From Candidula unifasciata (lineage: Eukaryota > Mollusca > Gastropoda > Stylommatophora > Geomitridae), in assembly GCA_905116865.2 (NCBI GenBank), contig CAJHNH020000836.1, positions 124,001-188,000 of the forward strand: DNA of 64,000 bases, written 5' to 3'. Both the position numbers and the translations under genes were made by a program. Each line of letters starts with the position of its first letter. Position 1 is the first letter of the stretch. The notes under the pieces are model-generated. The model saw only the letters and a list, made by a program, of their open reading frames with translations. It was not told the DNA's origin and made no database searches. Below are positions 34,692-45,689 of this stretch, piece after piece.

Positions 34692-35999
34692 CGGCTGTGA
34701 ATTCTGGCGGAAGGTCCCGGTTAATCGTCCGCTTGGACTTTTGGCTTTTACCTGGATCTGAGTTTTGCGTGTACAACCGTTTTGTTGTTCCCTGCCTCAT
34801 GGGCAGCTGTACTCCGACTTCGAGGGAAGACGTCAAGCCTATTTCTAGGTTGACTGTGGCCATTGTTTTGTGTGGGTCGAGATGTTGCCTGATTTGTGTG
34901 GTGTCCACTTTGTCTCCTTCTCAGCAGGTATTGCCCCCGGAGTACCCCTTTGGGGCAGCCCCCAGTGGAACAGTTGGCCCTCAAGGGAAGGCAGGGGGCA
35001 GATCATGGGCATTCCCTGCCATCCAAGGAGGCTTCCATGTATGCAGAGCCGGCACATAGGGGTCTGGTTCTGGGCTTACCCAAGGAATCGTCACGTCCTG
35101 CACATGTCTGCTTAACCTCACAACCGTATCAGGCCTCCCGCTCGATAAGGGCTGCGCCCTCCGGAAGTCAGCGGGGAGCAGCCCGCGAATTCTGGACTTT
35201 TGTGACCACCCAAATAGGTACATTCTTTTTCTTCGCACGTTAGGTATCTTTGACGAGCCGTTAGCCCGATGAAATTTAGCATCCCGTGTCAGGCATATCG
35301 TTATCTGTTTGGCCCCAGCACTCGGGTGAGTGGGGTCTTTGGGTGTGGACATTTGGACTTTTTCCGTTCAATACGATTTGTGATGGTCAGATTTTGAGCT
35401 TACTCGTGTCTCGTAGGTTCTAGTTTTGTTGGACATTTAGGCTTGGCCAGCCGATGGATGGTTGCTGTCTTGGTGTACCTCAGCTCGGTGACGACGACAC
35501 TGAGGGTTAACAGAGGATGTACATGGGTAGAATCTTGCTGCGAGACGCCACCCACAGGAGATGTTACTCGTCTGTGCTGTGGGTAAATCTCTAGGTCAAG
35601 GGTTGAGTCTCAGCAGAACAATGTTCTCTTCACTCCCCAATCTTTTAACCAAGGGTTGTAATTTTAGTTGTACATTCGGCAAGCACTCTACTCATGTTCC
35701 TTATGAGTTTTGATAACCTTTTTCACCCATGCGTTTGGGGACGGGCTGATGAGAGCCACATAGACACATCACCTCTGGGGGCCGCCAAACTCCGAGATCC
35801 ACTGACAGCTCTGTTAATGCTCATTTGAGATATTTTATGTGGCGCACGACGAGGACGTGCTACAGGGGTCTTGCGCGAGGTTCTGTACAACCAGAACAGT
35901 GAAGGACTGGTGCCCGAGTGACGTACGGAGTATCTCCTTATACATATCATGTTGGACTTAACTTTCCCTCACGCCTGTGACATAAATCACCGCACCACA
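34679..35999 (-). mobile_element. 1.3-kb retroelement inserted in ZNF-C
   Basis: GGTTTCTCTCCTT occurs at 34666-34678 and again at 36000-36012. Part of that match may be tail sequence; the minimum target duplication is 11 bp. The element reads on the minus strand and ends in (GAA)n. Its last 150 bp (34679-34835) match the 3' part of S1. Two unrecognised minus-strand frames (35950-35723, Arg/Ser-rich, and 35352-34981) could belong to a LINE 5' part. No RT or endonuclease motif. Confidence 0.75.
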
Positions 36000-36010
36000 G
36001 GTTTCTCTCC

Positions 36011-38922
36011 TTAATGTTTCCTCTTGTTGTGAAGTTTTAGCTGGCCAGATAGGGTAAATAAAGCACTGCAAGTATCACATTTGTAAGGTTTTTCTCCTGT
36101 GTGTATCCTCATGTGACGTTTCAGACTATAGGAATTGGCAAAAAAAGCAAGACAAACTTCACATTTGTAAGGTTTCTCCCCAGTATGTGTTCTCTCATGC
36201 TGATTCCGATTGTTAGCTTGAGCAAAAGATGTATCACAAATACGACATTTGTAAGGTTTCTCTCCTGTGTGTATTCTCCTGTGACATTTCAAGTGGCTAG
36301 CTTCAGTGAATAAAAAACCACAAATGTCACACTTGTAAGGTTTCTCTCCGGTGTGTGACCTCATATGAACTTTCAGCCTACCATACTTTGCAAGGACAGC
36401 ACCACAGTCATCACATTTGTAAGGTTTCTTCCCTGCGTGTGTTTTCTTATGGCCAATCAAACTGCTAATTTGACAAAAAGATGCACCACAAACATCACAC
36501 ATGTAAGGTTTCTCTCCTGTATGTATTCTTTTGTGATTCTTTAGACTGTCTATTGAACTAAGGGAAGTACCACAAAGATCACATTTGTAACGTTTCTCTC
36601 CTGTACGTTTTCGTTTATAGCACATTAGACTGCCTAGTGTAGTAACAGATGTATCACAAACTTCAGATGTGTAAAGTTTCTCTCTTGAATGTTTTCTTTT
36701 ATGTTGTGTCAGCCCACAAGTGTGAGCAAAAGATGCACCACATATATCACATTTGTAAGGTTTCTCTCCTGTATGTGTTCTTCTATGACATTTGAGATTA
36801 CAAGCCTCAACAAAACTAGCACCACAATCATCACATTTGTAAGGTTTTTCTCCTGTATGTATTCTCATGTGTCGCCTCAGACTATCTGCTACAGTAAAAG
36901 ATGCACCACAATCATGACATGTGTATGGTTTCCTCCCTGTATGTGTTTTCTTATGATTATTCAGATTACTAGCTTGAGTAAAAGATGCACCGCAAACATC
37001 ACATTTGTAAGGTTTCTCTCCTGTATGTGTTCTTCTATGACATTTGAGATTACAAGCCTCAACAAAACTAGCACCACAATCATCACATTTGTAAGGTTTT
37101 TCTCCTATATGTATTCTCATGTGTCGCCTCAGACTATCTGCTACAGTAAAAGATGCACCACAATCATGACATGTGTATGGTTTCCTCCCTGTATGTGTTT
37201 TCTTATGATTATTCAGATTACTAGCTTGAGTAAAAGATGCACCGCAAACATCACATATGTAAGGTTTCTCTCCTGTGTGTATTCTTTTGTGAATTTTCAG
37301 ACTTCCTGATGTAGTAACATGAGTATCACAAATATCACATTTGTAAGGTTTCTCTCCTGTGTGTGTTCTTGTGTGACGGTTGAGATTGCCAGCTGCAGCA
37401 AAGGAAACACCACATTTGTAACGTTTCTCTCCTGTAAATTTTTGTTTATAGCACATTAGACTGCCTAGTGTAGCAACAGATGTATCACAAACTTCAGATG
37501 TGTAAAGTTTCTCTCTTGCATGTTTTCTTTTATGTTGTGTCAGCCCACAAGTGTGAGCAAAAGATGCACCACATATATCACATTTGTAAGGTTTCTCTCC
37601 TGTATGTGTTCTTCTATGACATTTGAGATTACAAGCCTCAACAAAACTAGCACCACAATCATCACATTTGTAAGGTTTTTCTCCTGTATGTATTCTCATG
37701 TGTCGCCTCAGACTATCTGCTACAGTAAAAGATGCACCACAATCATGACATGTGTATGGTTTCCTCCCTGTATGTGTTTTCTTATGATTATTCAGATTAC
37801 TAGCTTGAGTAAAAGATGCACCGCAAACATCACATATGTAAGGTTTCTCTCCTGTGTGTATTCTTTTGTGAATTTTCAGACTTCCTGATGTAGTAACATG
37901 AGTATCACAAATATCACATTTGTAAGGTTTCTCTCCTGTGTGTGTTCTTGTGTGACGGTTGAGATTGCCAGCTGCAGCAAAGGAAACACCACAAACATCA
38001 CATTTGTAACGTTTCTCTCCTGTACATTTTTGTTTATAGCACATTAGACTGCCTAGTGTAGTAACAGATGTATCACAAACTTCAGATGTGTAAAGTTTCT
38101 CTCTTGCATGTTTTCTTTTATGTTGTGTCAGCCCACAAGTGTGAGCAAAAGATGCACCACATATATCACATTTGTAAGGTTTCTCTCCTGTATGTGTTCT
38201 TCTATGACATTTGAGATTACAAGCCTCAACAAAACTAGCACCACAATCATCACATTTGTAAGGTTTTTCTCCTGTATGTATTCTCATGTGTCGCCTCAGA
38301 CTATCTGCTACAGTAAAAGATGCACCACAATCATGACATGTGTATGGTTTCCTCCCTGTATGTGTTTTCTTATGATTATTCAGATTACTAGCATTAGTAA
38401 AAGATGCACCGCAAACATCACATATGTAAGGTTTCTCTCCTGTGTGTATTCTTTTGTGAATTTTCAGACTTCCTGATGTAGTAACATGAGTATCACAAAT
38501 ATCACATTTGTAAGGTTTCTCTCCTGTGTGTGTTCTTGTGTGACGGTTGAGATTGCCAGCTGCAGCAAAGGAAACACCACAAACATCACATTTGTAAGGT
38601 TTCTCTCCTGTATGTGTTCTTGAGTGACGGTTGAGATTGCCAGCTGCAGCAAAGGAAACACCACAAACAGTGCATACATGGGTTTTCTTTCTTGTATTTA
38701 TTTTCCTGTGACATTTGAACCTACCAGCAGTGGGAAAATAAGCATCATCACAGTGGTAAGGTCTTTCTTTCGAATGTCCTTTTTTATGTATTCTTTCATG
38801 GCTTTGTATATTGTCATCTGGATTAGAAGTACTAGAATCATTGTAGTTGTGAAATAAGTCTTCATTTTCTGGTCTCACATAGTGCTTCAGGTAGTTATCT
38901 CCAGTAACAGTAGCACATCCAT
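36011..38922 (-). CDS. ZNF-C exon 2, 32-finger array truncated by stop and insertion
   Basis: Open frame reaching back to 39112. By analogy with ZNF-B the exon may start at 38922 (TTTCAG acceptor, two leading bases, phase compatible). The longer ORF adds S-L-D-F-T-V-D-L and resembles ZNF-A exon 2, so a more upstream acceptor is possible. It encodes 32 finger units with T-G-E-K-P-Y linkers. Three S-E-V-C units and one C-G-V-S-F unit are degenerate. A seven-finger block is repeated. It ends N-K-R-K-H then TAA, where ZNF-B has TCA, next to the retroelement. A shortened protein remains possible; alternatively a pseudogene. Confidence 0.72.
36689..38500 (-). repeat. 588-bp seven-finger cassette array
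   Basis: Cassette order F-A-A-A-G-N, T-T-S-G-S, Q-A-S-N, V-A-D-S, E-A-C-N, H-T-C-G, T-L-G-S. Two full cassettes (period 588 = 7 x 84) and a third with an inner repeat of Q-A-S-N, V-A-D-S, E-A-C-N. Copies are nearly identical. ZNF-B has only one such block. Confidence 0.85.
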
Positions 38923-39124
38923 CTGAAATGTATGATATTTTTATTTTATGACATAAATTACTGGATAAGTCAACAGTAAAATCAAGAGACTCCTTAGAGA
39001 TTTGCATATGGTTAATTTCTTCTTCTTTATGTCCACTTTTACAGCTTTGGGTGTCGAGGGAGATATAAGGTCCTGATTCATGCTCTTCAGGCTGCTTCAA
39101 CCACAGACACATGGTGGTGCTGTA

Positions 39125-39380
39125 GAGTTTCTCAGATATGATCTTTCCATCTTGTCATTGGTCTACATCTCTTGCTCTACGTCCCTTTCCTCTTTTGGCA
39201 TATGCCTTGTATGGTAAAGCATCAGAAGGCATTCTCCTCAAGTGGGCAAACCATTTGATTTGTTGTCTTTGTATGTAATTTAGAAACTGGTTCTGTGCTA
39301 ACTGTATCTTGTATGACCTCTTTTGAAATTTTATCTCTTCTTGTCACCCATACAGTCTTTTTTCAGACATCTTATTTCTA
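39125..39380 (-). pseudogene. LINE fragment in ZNF-C intron
   Basis: Counterpart of 22860-23000, extended by further LINE-like sequence (AACCATTTGATTTGTTGTC) also seen at 30418. Confidence 0.5.
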
Positions 39381-39827
39381 TGGTTACTAATTCTCTTTTA
39401 TGTTTTGTTGTGAGTGACCACATCTGGTAGCACAGGGTGGGAATGAATATGCTTTGTATGAGATGTTTCTTTGTGCCAACTGGGATTGCCTTAAGCTCTA
39501 ATAATATGGTTTACTGTTTTTATTCTCTGAAATGGAAAGTTCCCATTAGTTAAAGATGGGTTCTTACCAATTTCAGTCACAGAAGACATTCTCTGAAATA
39601 GGATTACAATTATCATAGTAAAAAATTGTTTCTGGTGGGCAATGATACAAGTGGGAGGACAACATCAAGAGATGGACAGAAAGCAGTCTGAGAGAGTGTA
39701 CAACCAGGACAAGAGACAGAAGGTGTTGGAGATCTACTGCAGCCAACCTTCACTGTGGAGATTGATGATGATGATGATTACTTTTTTGTCCCCATCTTTA
39801 AAATATACTTTACTGCATATAAATTAC

Positions 39828-40187
39828 CTTTTTCCTTTCCTGGGTAGTCTAGATAAACTTCAGGTTGTTCTATCTTGACAATTGCTTGTATTTTACTGTC
39901 CAATTTAAAGATGTGGCCTTCTGTGACAGTCTCCTCAAGTGAACTGTGTACACATGGGTGTTCTTTATCAGTTTCAAGCTCTTCTGTCTTGATACTTGAT
40001 AGTATTTTACTATCTACCTCATCAAAGACATGCTCTTCAGTCAGAACATCATTAGTAAGAATTTGAACACCTTGGCAGTCTAGATCAGAATTGAACAGTT
40101 CTGTCTTGACGGCTGACAACGTTTCACTATCCATCTTATTATAAACTTTGTGAAAGTCTCTCCAGCAGAAATGTGAAAACAGTCGAC
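39828..40187 (-). CDS. ZNF-C exon 1, three modules, shifted donor
   Basis: Acceptor TTCCTTTCAG before 40187; ATG at 40134. Modules carry V-K-T-E, I-K-T-E and V-K-I-E; one Asp is missing in G-H-I-F-K-L. The paralogous donor after 39840 reads CAG/GAAAGG instead of GTAAGG and cannot work as a GT donor. AAAAAG/GTAATT 12 nt further would add G-K-E-K-type residues and keep phase 1. The end at 39828 assumes this site. Confidence 0.65.
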
Positions 40188-40341
40188 CTGAAAGGAATGG
40201 AAAGCTACACATTTAGATATAGACAAGTATCCTATTCAAATAAGCTAGGAAACAAAATGGAAAAATCCTATGATAATATTATATCAGAGATTGAGGGAAA
40301 ATAATGAGAAGATATTCTAGACAATTATGTGTCACTGCCAT

Positions 40342-40622
40342 CTTTTTCTTCGTTCAACAGCTGTAAGCTATAGCAGAAAGTCCTGGTTGTTCATCCATTT
40401 AGACATTGGGTTTGTGCCAACGCCTGAATTTTGCATGTACATCCATTTTACTGTCTTTGTGTGTGTGTGCAATTGGTTGTACCTTGCCACTCAGATAGAT
40501 GTGCTCAAACTTTAAAGGAAGTCCCTAATTAGCAACTCCTATGATGTGCTTGTTAGGGAGGCACTCTGTCTATTCTTGTTAACCCTAAAATGGAGGCTTC
40601 AAAATCCACACGGGAAACTGCC
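40342..40622 (-). mobile_element. S1 SINE copy
   Basis: Paralogue of 23989-24290; tail CTTTTTCTTCGTTC, head GGGAAACTGCC. Confidence 0.65.
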
Positions 40623-40747
40623 ATCTAATATACAGTGACACAACATTCTAAGTTAGTTCTGTATCGTTTACAGGACGTTGCAGAACCAACACCTGCATTT
40701 TTTAGCTGTTGTGGTTTTTCTAGAAACATACATTCAATTTAGATCAA

Positions 40748-41234
40748 GGCTCTCCTCTGAACGGCATCATAATATTATGGCGGCCATAAAATATCCAAAA
40801 ATATCTGAATGGGGCTCAGTTCTCTTAAAAATATAAGTTTCATCGCATTTTGCGCCTGCCAAAAAGTGTGAGGATACAGGTCGGCTGGTCTGGCATCTAC
40901 CGCTGCTAAATCCTCAATCGGTCGAACAGTATTGCTAATCTGCGTGGGAGCGCATGGTACCCGCCATATCGCTTTCATCGTCTGCAATGTCTCGAAATAG
41001 TAAACGGTCGCTAATGTCGTCTGCTAGTATTGTCTGCAGAAACGCTCAAAATTGTCCACGGTCGGTATTTATCTTCTGCTACTACCGTGTGCAATGTTGA
41101 TATTGTCAATTTTGTCGCGATTTGTTCCTTGGCAGAAAGTCCGTATTTTAGATATGTCTGAGCCCCGTTCTGATATTTTAGGATATTTTATGGCCGCCAT
41201 AATATTATGATGCCGTTTCGGAGGAGGAGGTGCC
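40748..41234. mobile_element. T2 MITE, 8-bp target duplication and empty site
   Basis: TAGATCAA at 40740-40747 and 41235-41242. Ends GGCTCTCCTCTGAACGGC and the inverted GCCGTTTCGGAGGAGG, with 30-bp inner arms ATGGCGGCCATAAAATAT. Copy 1 of the duplication (24426-24440) is uninserted. Confidence 0.88.
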
Positions 41235-41487
41235 TAGATCAAAAGAAAATTAAAATGTTGCAAACTGAAGGCTTTGGTTTAATAATTAATAACAATGGAG
41301 AACAGCTCACTAGAAAATAAAACTGCAACTAGATGATTGTCACATAAAAACTAACTGACAGACTCCGACATGTCCCTCTATCCTCTAATAAAATAAATTA
41401 ATTATTAAATTACTGAGTCCATCATAACTTGGAGTTGGTTTATTTATTCTATTATTATAAGTAAGGTAACAAACATAAACAGTTACT

Positions 41488-41850
41488 AGCTATCTTCCTA
41501 ATAACATTCCCAAATTATCGAGGCCGCAACTAACAGAACCCCATTTACGTATCAATTGTGAACTTCCAGCGACTTAAATTGCACACTACTGGTGACTTCT
41601 GCCACCGCATAGAGTATCCCCATGCCGCTCACGTGGCGTGGGGCTAAACTAGATGGCTGGGACTCACGAGCAGCAGCTACTGCATCTCTTGCAGATTTCT
41701 AGCCATCTAGTTTAGCCCCAATCCATGCCGCGTGAGCGGCGTGGGAGAATACTCTCGGCGGTGGCGGAGGTCCCCGGAAGATTGCAATTCTGGGGTGGCC
41801 GTATAGTCCTCGTAAGTGCGCAATTGACAGGTGACTGAGGCTCTGTTAGG
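41488..41850. mobile_element. T3 MITE, right end lost
   Basis: Left end CTATCTTCCTAATAACATTC. Inner arms GGCTAAACTAGATGGCTGG and CCATCTAGTTTAGCCCC form a nested palindrome. Confidence 0.55.
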
Positions 41851-41859
41851 GTATATTTA

Positions 41860-41934
41860 TTATTATTTAATATAAATTCCCAAATTATTTTAATCAGTAA
41901 TTAAAATAATTTGGGAATTTATATTAAATAATAA
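41860..41934. repeat. perfect 34-bp inverted repeat, 5-nt loop
   Basis: Arms 41861-41894 and 41900-41933 are exact reverse complements around CAGTA. Lies between a T3 and a T2 copy. Confidence 0.9.
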
Positions 41935-41939
41935 ATAAT

Positions 41940-42871
41940 GGCTCTCCTCTGAACTTCTACCCTAGCAGTATTGCGGCCTGAAATATCCATTCGGGGCGTA
42001 GCCCAATTAAAAATATGGAACTTGTCGGAGTTCCCGCCGAGGAACAAATTGCGGCAAAACTAGGAGTACCTTACAATGTCACGAGACACAACATTGCAGA
42101 TGATAGTAGCAGCTGATAAAAGCGACTGGTGACAATGTTGAGCCCTTTAAGCAGACGATACTAGCAGCTGATAAAAGCGACCATTGGCAATTTTGAGACA
42201 TTACAGACAATGAAAGCGATATGGTGGGTAGACCAAGCGCTCCCAGGCAGATTAGCAATACTGTTCTTCCGATTGAGGATTAAGCAGCGGTAGATGTCAG
42301 ACTTGTCGACATGCACAAAACGCAATTAAACTCACCGCCGAGTGTATCCCCCGCGCCGCTACGTGCGGATGGGAGGGGGCTAAACTAGGTGCCTGGGACT
42401 CACGAGCAAAGTAATAGAGGAAGATGCAGGAGATGCGGTAGTTGCCGCTCATGACTCCTAGCCATCTAGTTTCGCCCCTATCCATGCCGCACGTAGTGAC
42501 GCGGGGGATATGGTTGGCGGTGAAGTATAGTCACAGAAACAGATCCGCAAGTAACATATCGCTGAGACCCTGTTAGAGCATTTGTTTTGTTTTTCCGAGT
42601 CGATCCTAGATTTGCCGCGATTTGTTCGTCGGCAGAAAGTCCGACAATGGGAAGTGTCAACGGTCGCTAATATCATCTGCTGCAGTGTTGCGCCTCTTAG
42701 AATTGTCAGGTAATCAGAAACAATAAGAAACAGGACTGCAAGTATCATATCGCTGAGACCCTGTTAGAGCATTTGTTTCGTTATAGAGCGGGCATATTTT
42801 TAATAGAACTGAGCCCCGAACGGATATTTCAGCCCGCCATAATGCGGGGTAGAAGTTCTCGGAGGAGAGCC
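41940..42871. mobile_element. T2 MITE, 932 bp
   Basis: Ends GGCTCTCCTCTGAACTTC and GAAGTTCTCGGAGGAGAGCC. Contains the TAAACTAGGTGCCTGGGAC palindrome cassette. Flanks do not match. Confidence 0.65.
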
Positions 42872-42889
42872 GGCCCAACGGCAACTTTA

Positions 42890-43115
42890 TTTAAACAAAT
42901 ATTAACTACTAGCGCTGCTTCTGCTAAGGACTCACGTTGTAAATACTAAAGTTTTCTTCCTGTTTGTTGAAATATACCTGGTTTCTTAGCCTTCTGAAAG
43001 ATGGCTGTAGAGAAACTAAAACAAAATAAGAATGATGTTATTGTTATGTTCCCTTCTATACACGGAACATAAGAGCCACCATGTCTTGTCGTCTGCTTCC
43101 GGTGCACCGTCAGGG
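42890..43115. repeat. R3 dispersed repeat, interrupted copy
   Basis: Matches 25905-26125; continues at 44095-44285 after a LINE piece. Module GCCACCAT (43075-43082) and CTTCCGGT (43096-43103). Confidence 0.6.
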
Positions 43116-43159
43116 TTGCCAGATTTAAAAAAAAAACGTATTTTAAGCCCAACATCATC

Positions 43160-44090
43160 ATCATAAACCACTTCTGCCGTTAAGCGTCGTGGGAAGGAAT
43201 AATTTGCAATCAAGTGTACGTTGGCTACCACTGGCTATTGTCATGCTGTGAAGGCGTAGAGTGTCTTTAATGTTGTCTTCCTCTTCTTCTCTTCCACCTT
43301 GTACCTCATCGAAGTGTCGGGGGGAGATGTAATGTTCGTTGATGAGCTCTGTCAAGAGCACTATTATATTAGGACAGATGTTCATTTCTGTAAGGCTGTT
43401 CTTAATCATTAACTTAATGCCATCACTCCATTTTTTCCGAGGTCTTCCACTCGCTCTATACCCGTTGTAACGTTTTAGTGTGGCTCGCTGTGGTAGATAG
43501 TACCAGGGCATTATTGTTAGGTGTTCAAACCACGTCATTTATTGTTCTTTGATGACCTGTAAGACTGGCTTTAAGTATTCGTCTGATTTCGTGTTCTGTC
43601 TTTCCTTGAAACTCCTGCAGCTCTTCTAAGGCATTTCATCTCTGTTGTCACAATTTTACGTTCATTGGAGGATGTAAGTGTCCACGTTTGGCACTGATAG
43701 CATAGTGTTGGCCAAAAAATATTTCTGATAAGATTCACTTTAGTACTCCGAGTCATATGCTTGTGTGTCAACAGGGAAGATAGTTGCCCCATTACTTCTT
43801 AATGTTGTCGATCCATATTTTCCGCGGCCGTCCTCGTGCTCTTGTAGCTGATCTTCTGAGATGTAGTGCTTGTGATGGTATTTGATCTTGCGGCATTCTA
43901 ACAAGATGGCGAAACCAATTAATCTGCTGTTTCTCGATGAATCTAGTACAAGGTGTCGTTCCCACAATTTGCCTGATAGTTTCATTATTCACTCGATCTC
44001 GGATGGTTAGGTTGGCTGCTTTTCTAAGGCACCTCATCTCGCAGGTGGTGATTTGGCATATATGGGCTTTAGACAGTGTACATGTTTGTA
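43160..44090 (-). pseudogene. RTE-like LINE RT C-terminal fragments
   Basis: Several overlapping frames: L-C-Y-Q-C-Q-T-W-T-L-T-S, E-M-R-C-L-R-K-A-A-N-L-T, Q-Q-I-N-W-F-R-H-L-V-R-M-P and T-R-A-R-G-R-P-R-K. Two decayed thumb regions appear joined. Inserted in an R3 copy. Confidence 0.6.
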
Positions 44091-44489
44091 AATGTAACAT
44101 TGTACTCAATTCATATCAAAACTTCTACTGAATTCCTGACTTTCATCATCACTGGAACAAGCGAAAGATACTGCATAAATCTGTACTGATGTAAATAAAG
44201 TATGCAAGCATTTTCTCAGACGGGGTGAAATCTTCTAAACATTTGTTTGATATCAATAGTTCTGCTCTCATTCTCACAATTGCATCAAGAAAATGCAGTT
44301 ATATTTTGTTTCTTACTTTTGATTTACCTAAAGTGACTGCCAACTGCCATTACCTGCCAATTTCTGTCTTTATTATACCACTTTTGCGGTATATTTTGTA
44401 TATCTAGAAGATCTAGTAGGTATCTCATTGCTCTACATGATGTGTCTTTGGTGCCGCCAAGTATGATGCACATTACTTCTTTCAGTACA

Positions 44490-44790
44490 TTTGCTAATGT
44501 AGAGCTTTGGGAGAGAACTAAGCTATCTCCAATGGACCAAGAGGTGAAAAAAAGATGGATAGAACACACGGTGAGAAAGTCGGAGAACAATATAACAATA
44601 TAACTAGTATGTCTTTGCATTGGAACCCACAGGGGCGTAGGAATAAAGGAAGACAAAAAACACACACGGAGAAATGAGCTGGAGAATGAACGTTAGAAAT
44701 ATAGGAAGGACATGGGGAGAGATGCATGCGATAGCAAAGGATAGAACGACTTGGCGTGACTTGGTTGAGGGTCTATGAAAGGCACAAGAT
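44490..44790 (+). pseudogene. LINE 3' end, relative of 59212 element
   Basis: M-S-L-H-W-N-P-Q-G-R-R-N-K-G-R then frame breaks; matches the 3' part of 59620-59840 closely. Confidence 0.55.
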
Positions 44791-44939
44791 GAAAGAAGAA
44801 TTAGATGTGCCTTTGTGGACAAATGTATACTTACCAAAAGTGTCAACAAATGATATAAGTTGCTCCAGTGCCCGACTTGCTAGTACACATCATTAGTTGA
44901 CGTCTCTATGTACTCTTCCTTCTGAGGTCAGTTGTTTCA

Positions 44940-45325
44940 GTGTCTAAGTGCACTAACAAAAAACCAGTTATTTTTTATCCAGGAAATGCCGGCGTGCTGG
45001 GTAATGAACATGAGGACAGACTGGCTAGATCTGCACCACTGGGCGGTGAATTGATACATGGCAAGGCAGATGTGGTCAAGGCCCTTTGGGGAACAAGCAA
45101 CGGAATCAATAGAGAAAGAAGATTATTATGGTATGGAGAGAATGGGGCACCTGGGTGTAACCAGAGAATCTGGCCGGCTAACTACACTCAGAAAAAAGGC
45201 AAGACGGACATATAACCAGTTTGTGACCGGTACCATCAGTATTGGAACTCTGCGCTGGCTGCTGAAGATGAGGACGGAGCATGCATGGGAAGGCCCCGAG
45301 TGCTGTGATGTCAATTCTTGACCCA
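44940..45325 (+). pseudogene. LINE RNase H 3' end fragment
   Basis: F-Y-P-G-N-A-G-V-L-G-N-E-H-E-D-R-L-A-R, then K-A-L-W-G, a frame shift, G-R-L-T-T-L-R-K-K-A-R-R-T-Y-N-Q, L-L-K-M-R-T-E-H-A-W-E and a stop. The best-preserved copy of this ORF end. Confidence 0.65.
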
Positions 45326-45350
45326 ACTCAACTCAGAAAAATAATTTTTC

Positions 45351-45680
45351 CGCATATGGGTTTTGGGGCTCTTTGTGGTGAAAACAAGAACAGACCCAAT
45401 GTCTCCCCAACAAGCATGTCGTAAGAGTTGACTAACTGGGGTTTCCATCAAAGTCGGAGTGCATCTGCCTGAGAGGCAAAGAACCAACAGGCTGCATACA
45501 AATGAGTCAGATCTATAAAACAGAAGTGTTATTATCTTTCAGGTTCTGGAACAAGTTGAAAGTCCAGCTGTGGATGAACAACCAGAACTTTCCGCCAGAG
45601 TTTACAGCCAGTGGGCACGAAGAAGAAAAAGAAGAAGAGGGGGAGGAAGAAGAAGAAAAAGAAAGAGAAGAAGAAGAAGT
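45351..45680 (+). mobile_element. S1 SINE copy with expanded (GAA)n tail
   Basis: ATATGGGTTTTGGGG head to GAGTTTACAGCCAGTGGG, then about 70 bp of GAAGAA-rich tail. Confidence 0.75.
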
Positions 45681-45689
45681 CTAGACAGG

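Larger units (their letters stand above)
29811..41286. repeat. segmental duplication, copy 2 (contains ZNF-C)
   Basis: Counterpart of 17565-24476. Gains relative to copy 1: an S1 at 30007-30287, a block with T3 and a LINE piece (30830-31745), LINE sequence at 32960-33360, a 1.3-kb retroelement at 34679-35999, extra fingers in 36689-38500 and T2 at 40748-41234. Confidence 0.8.

Noticed and set aside
34981..35352. 123-aa minus-strand ORF as a host gene
   Set aside because: It lies wholly within the retroelement that splits ZNF-C and has no recognisable domain.
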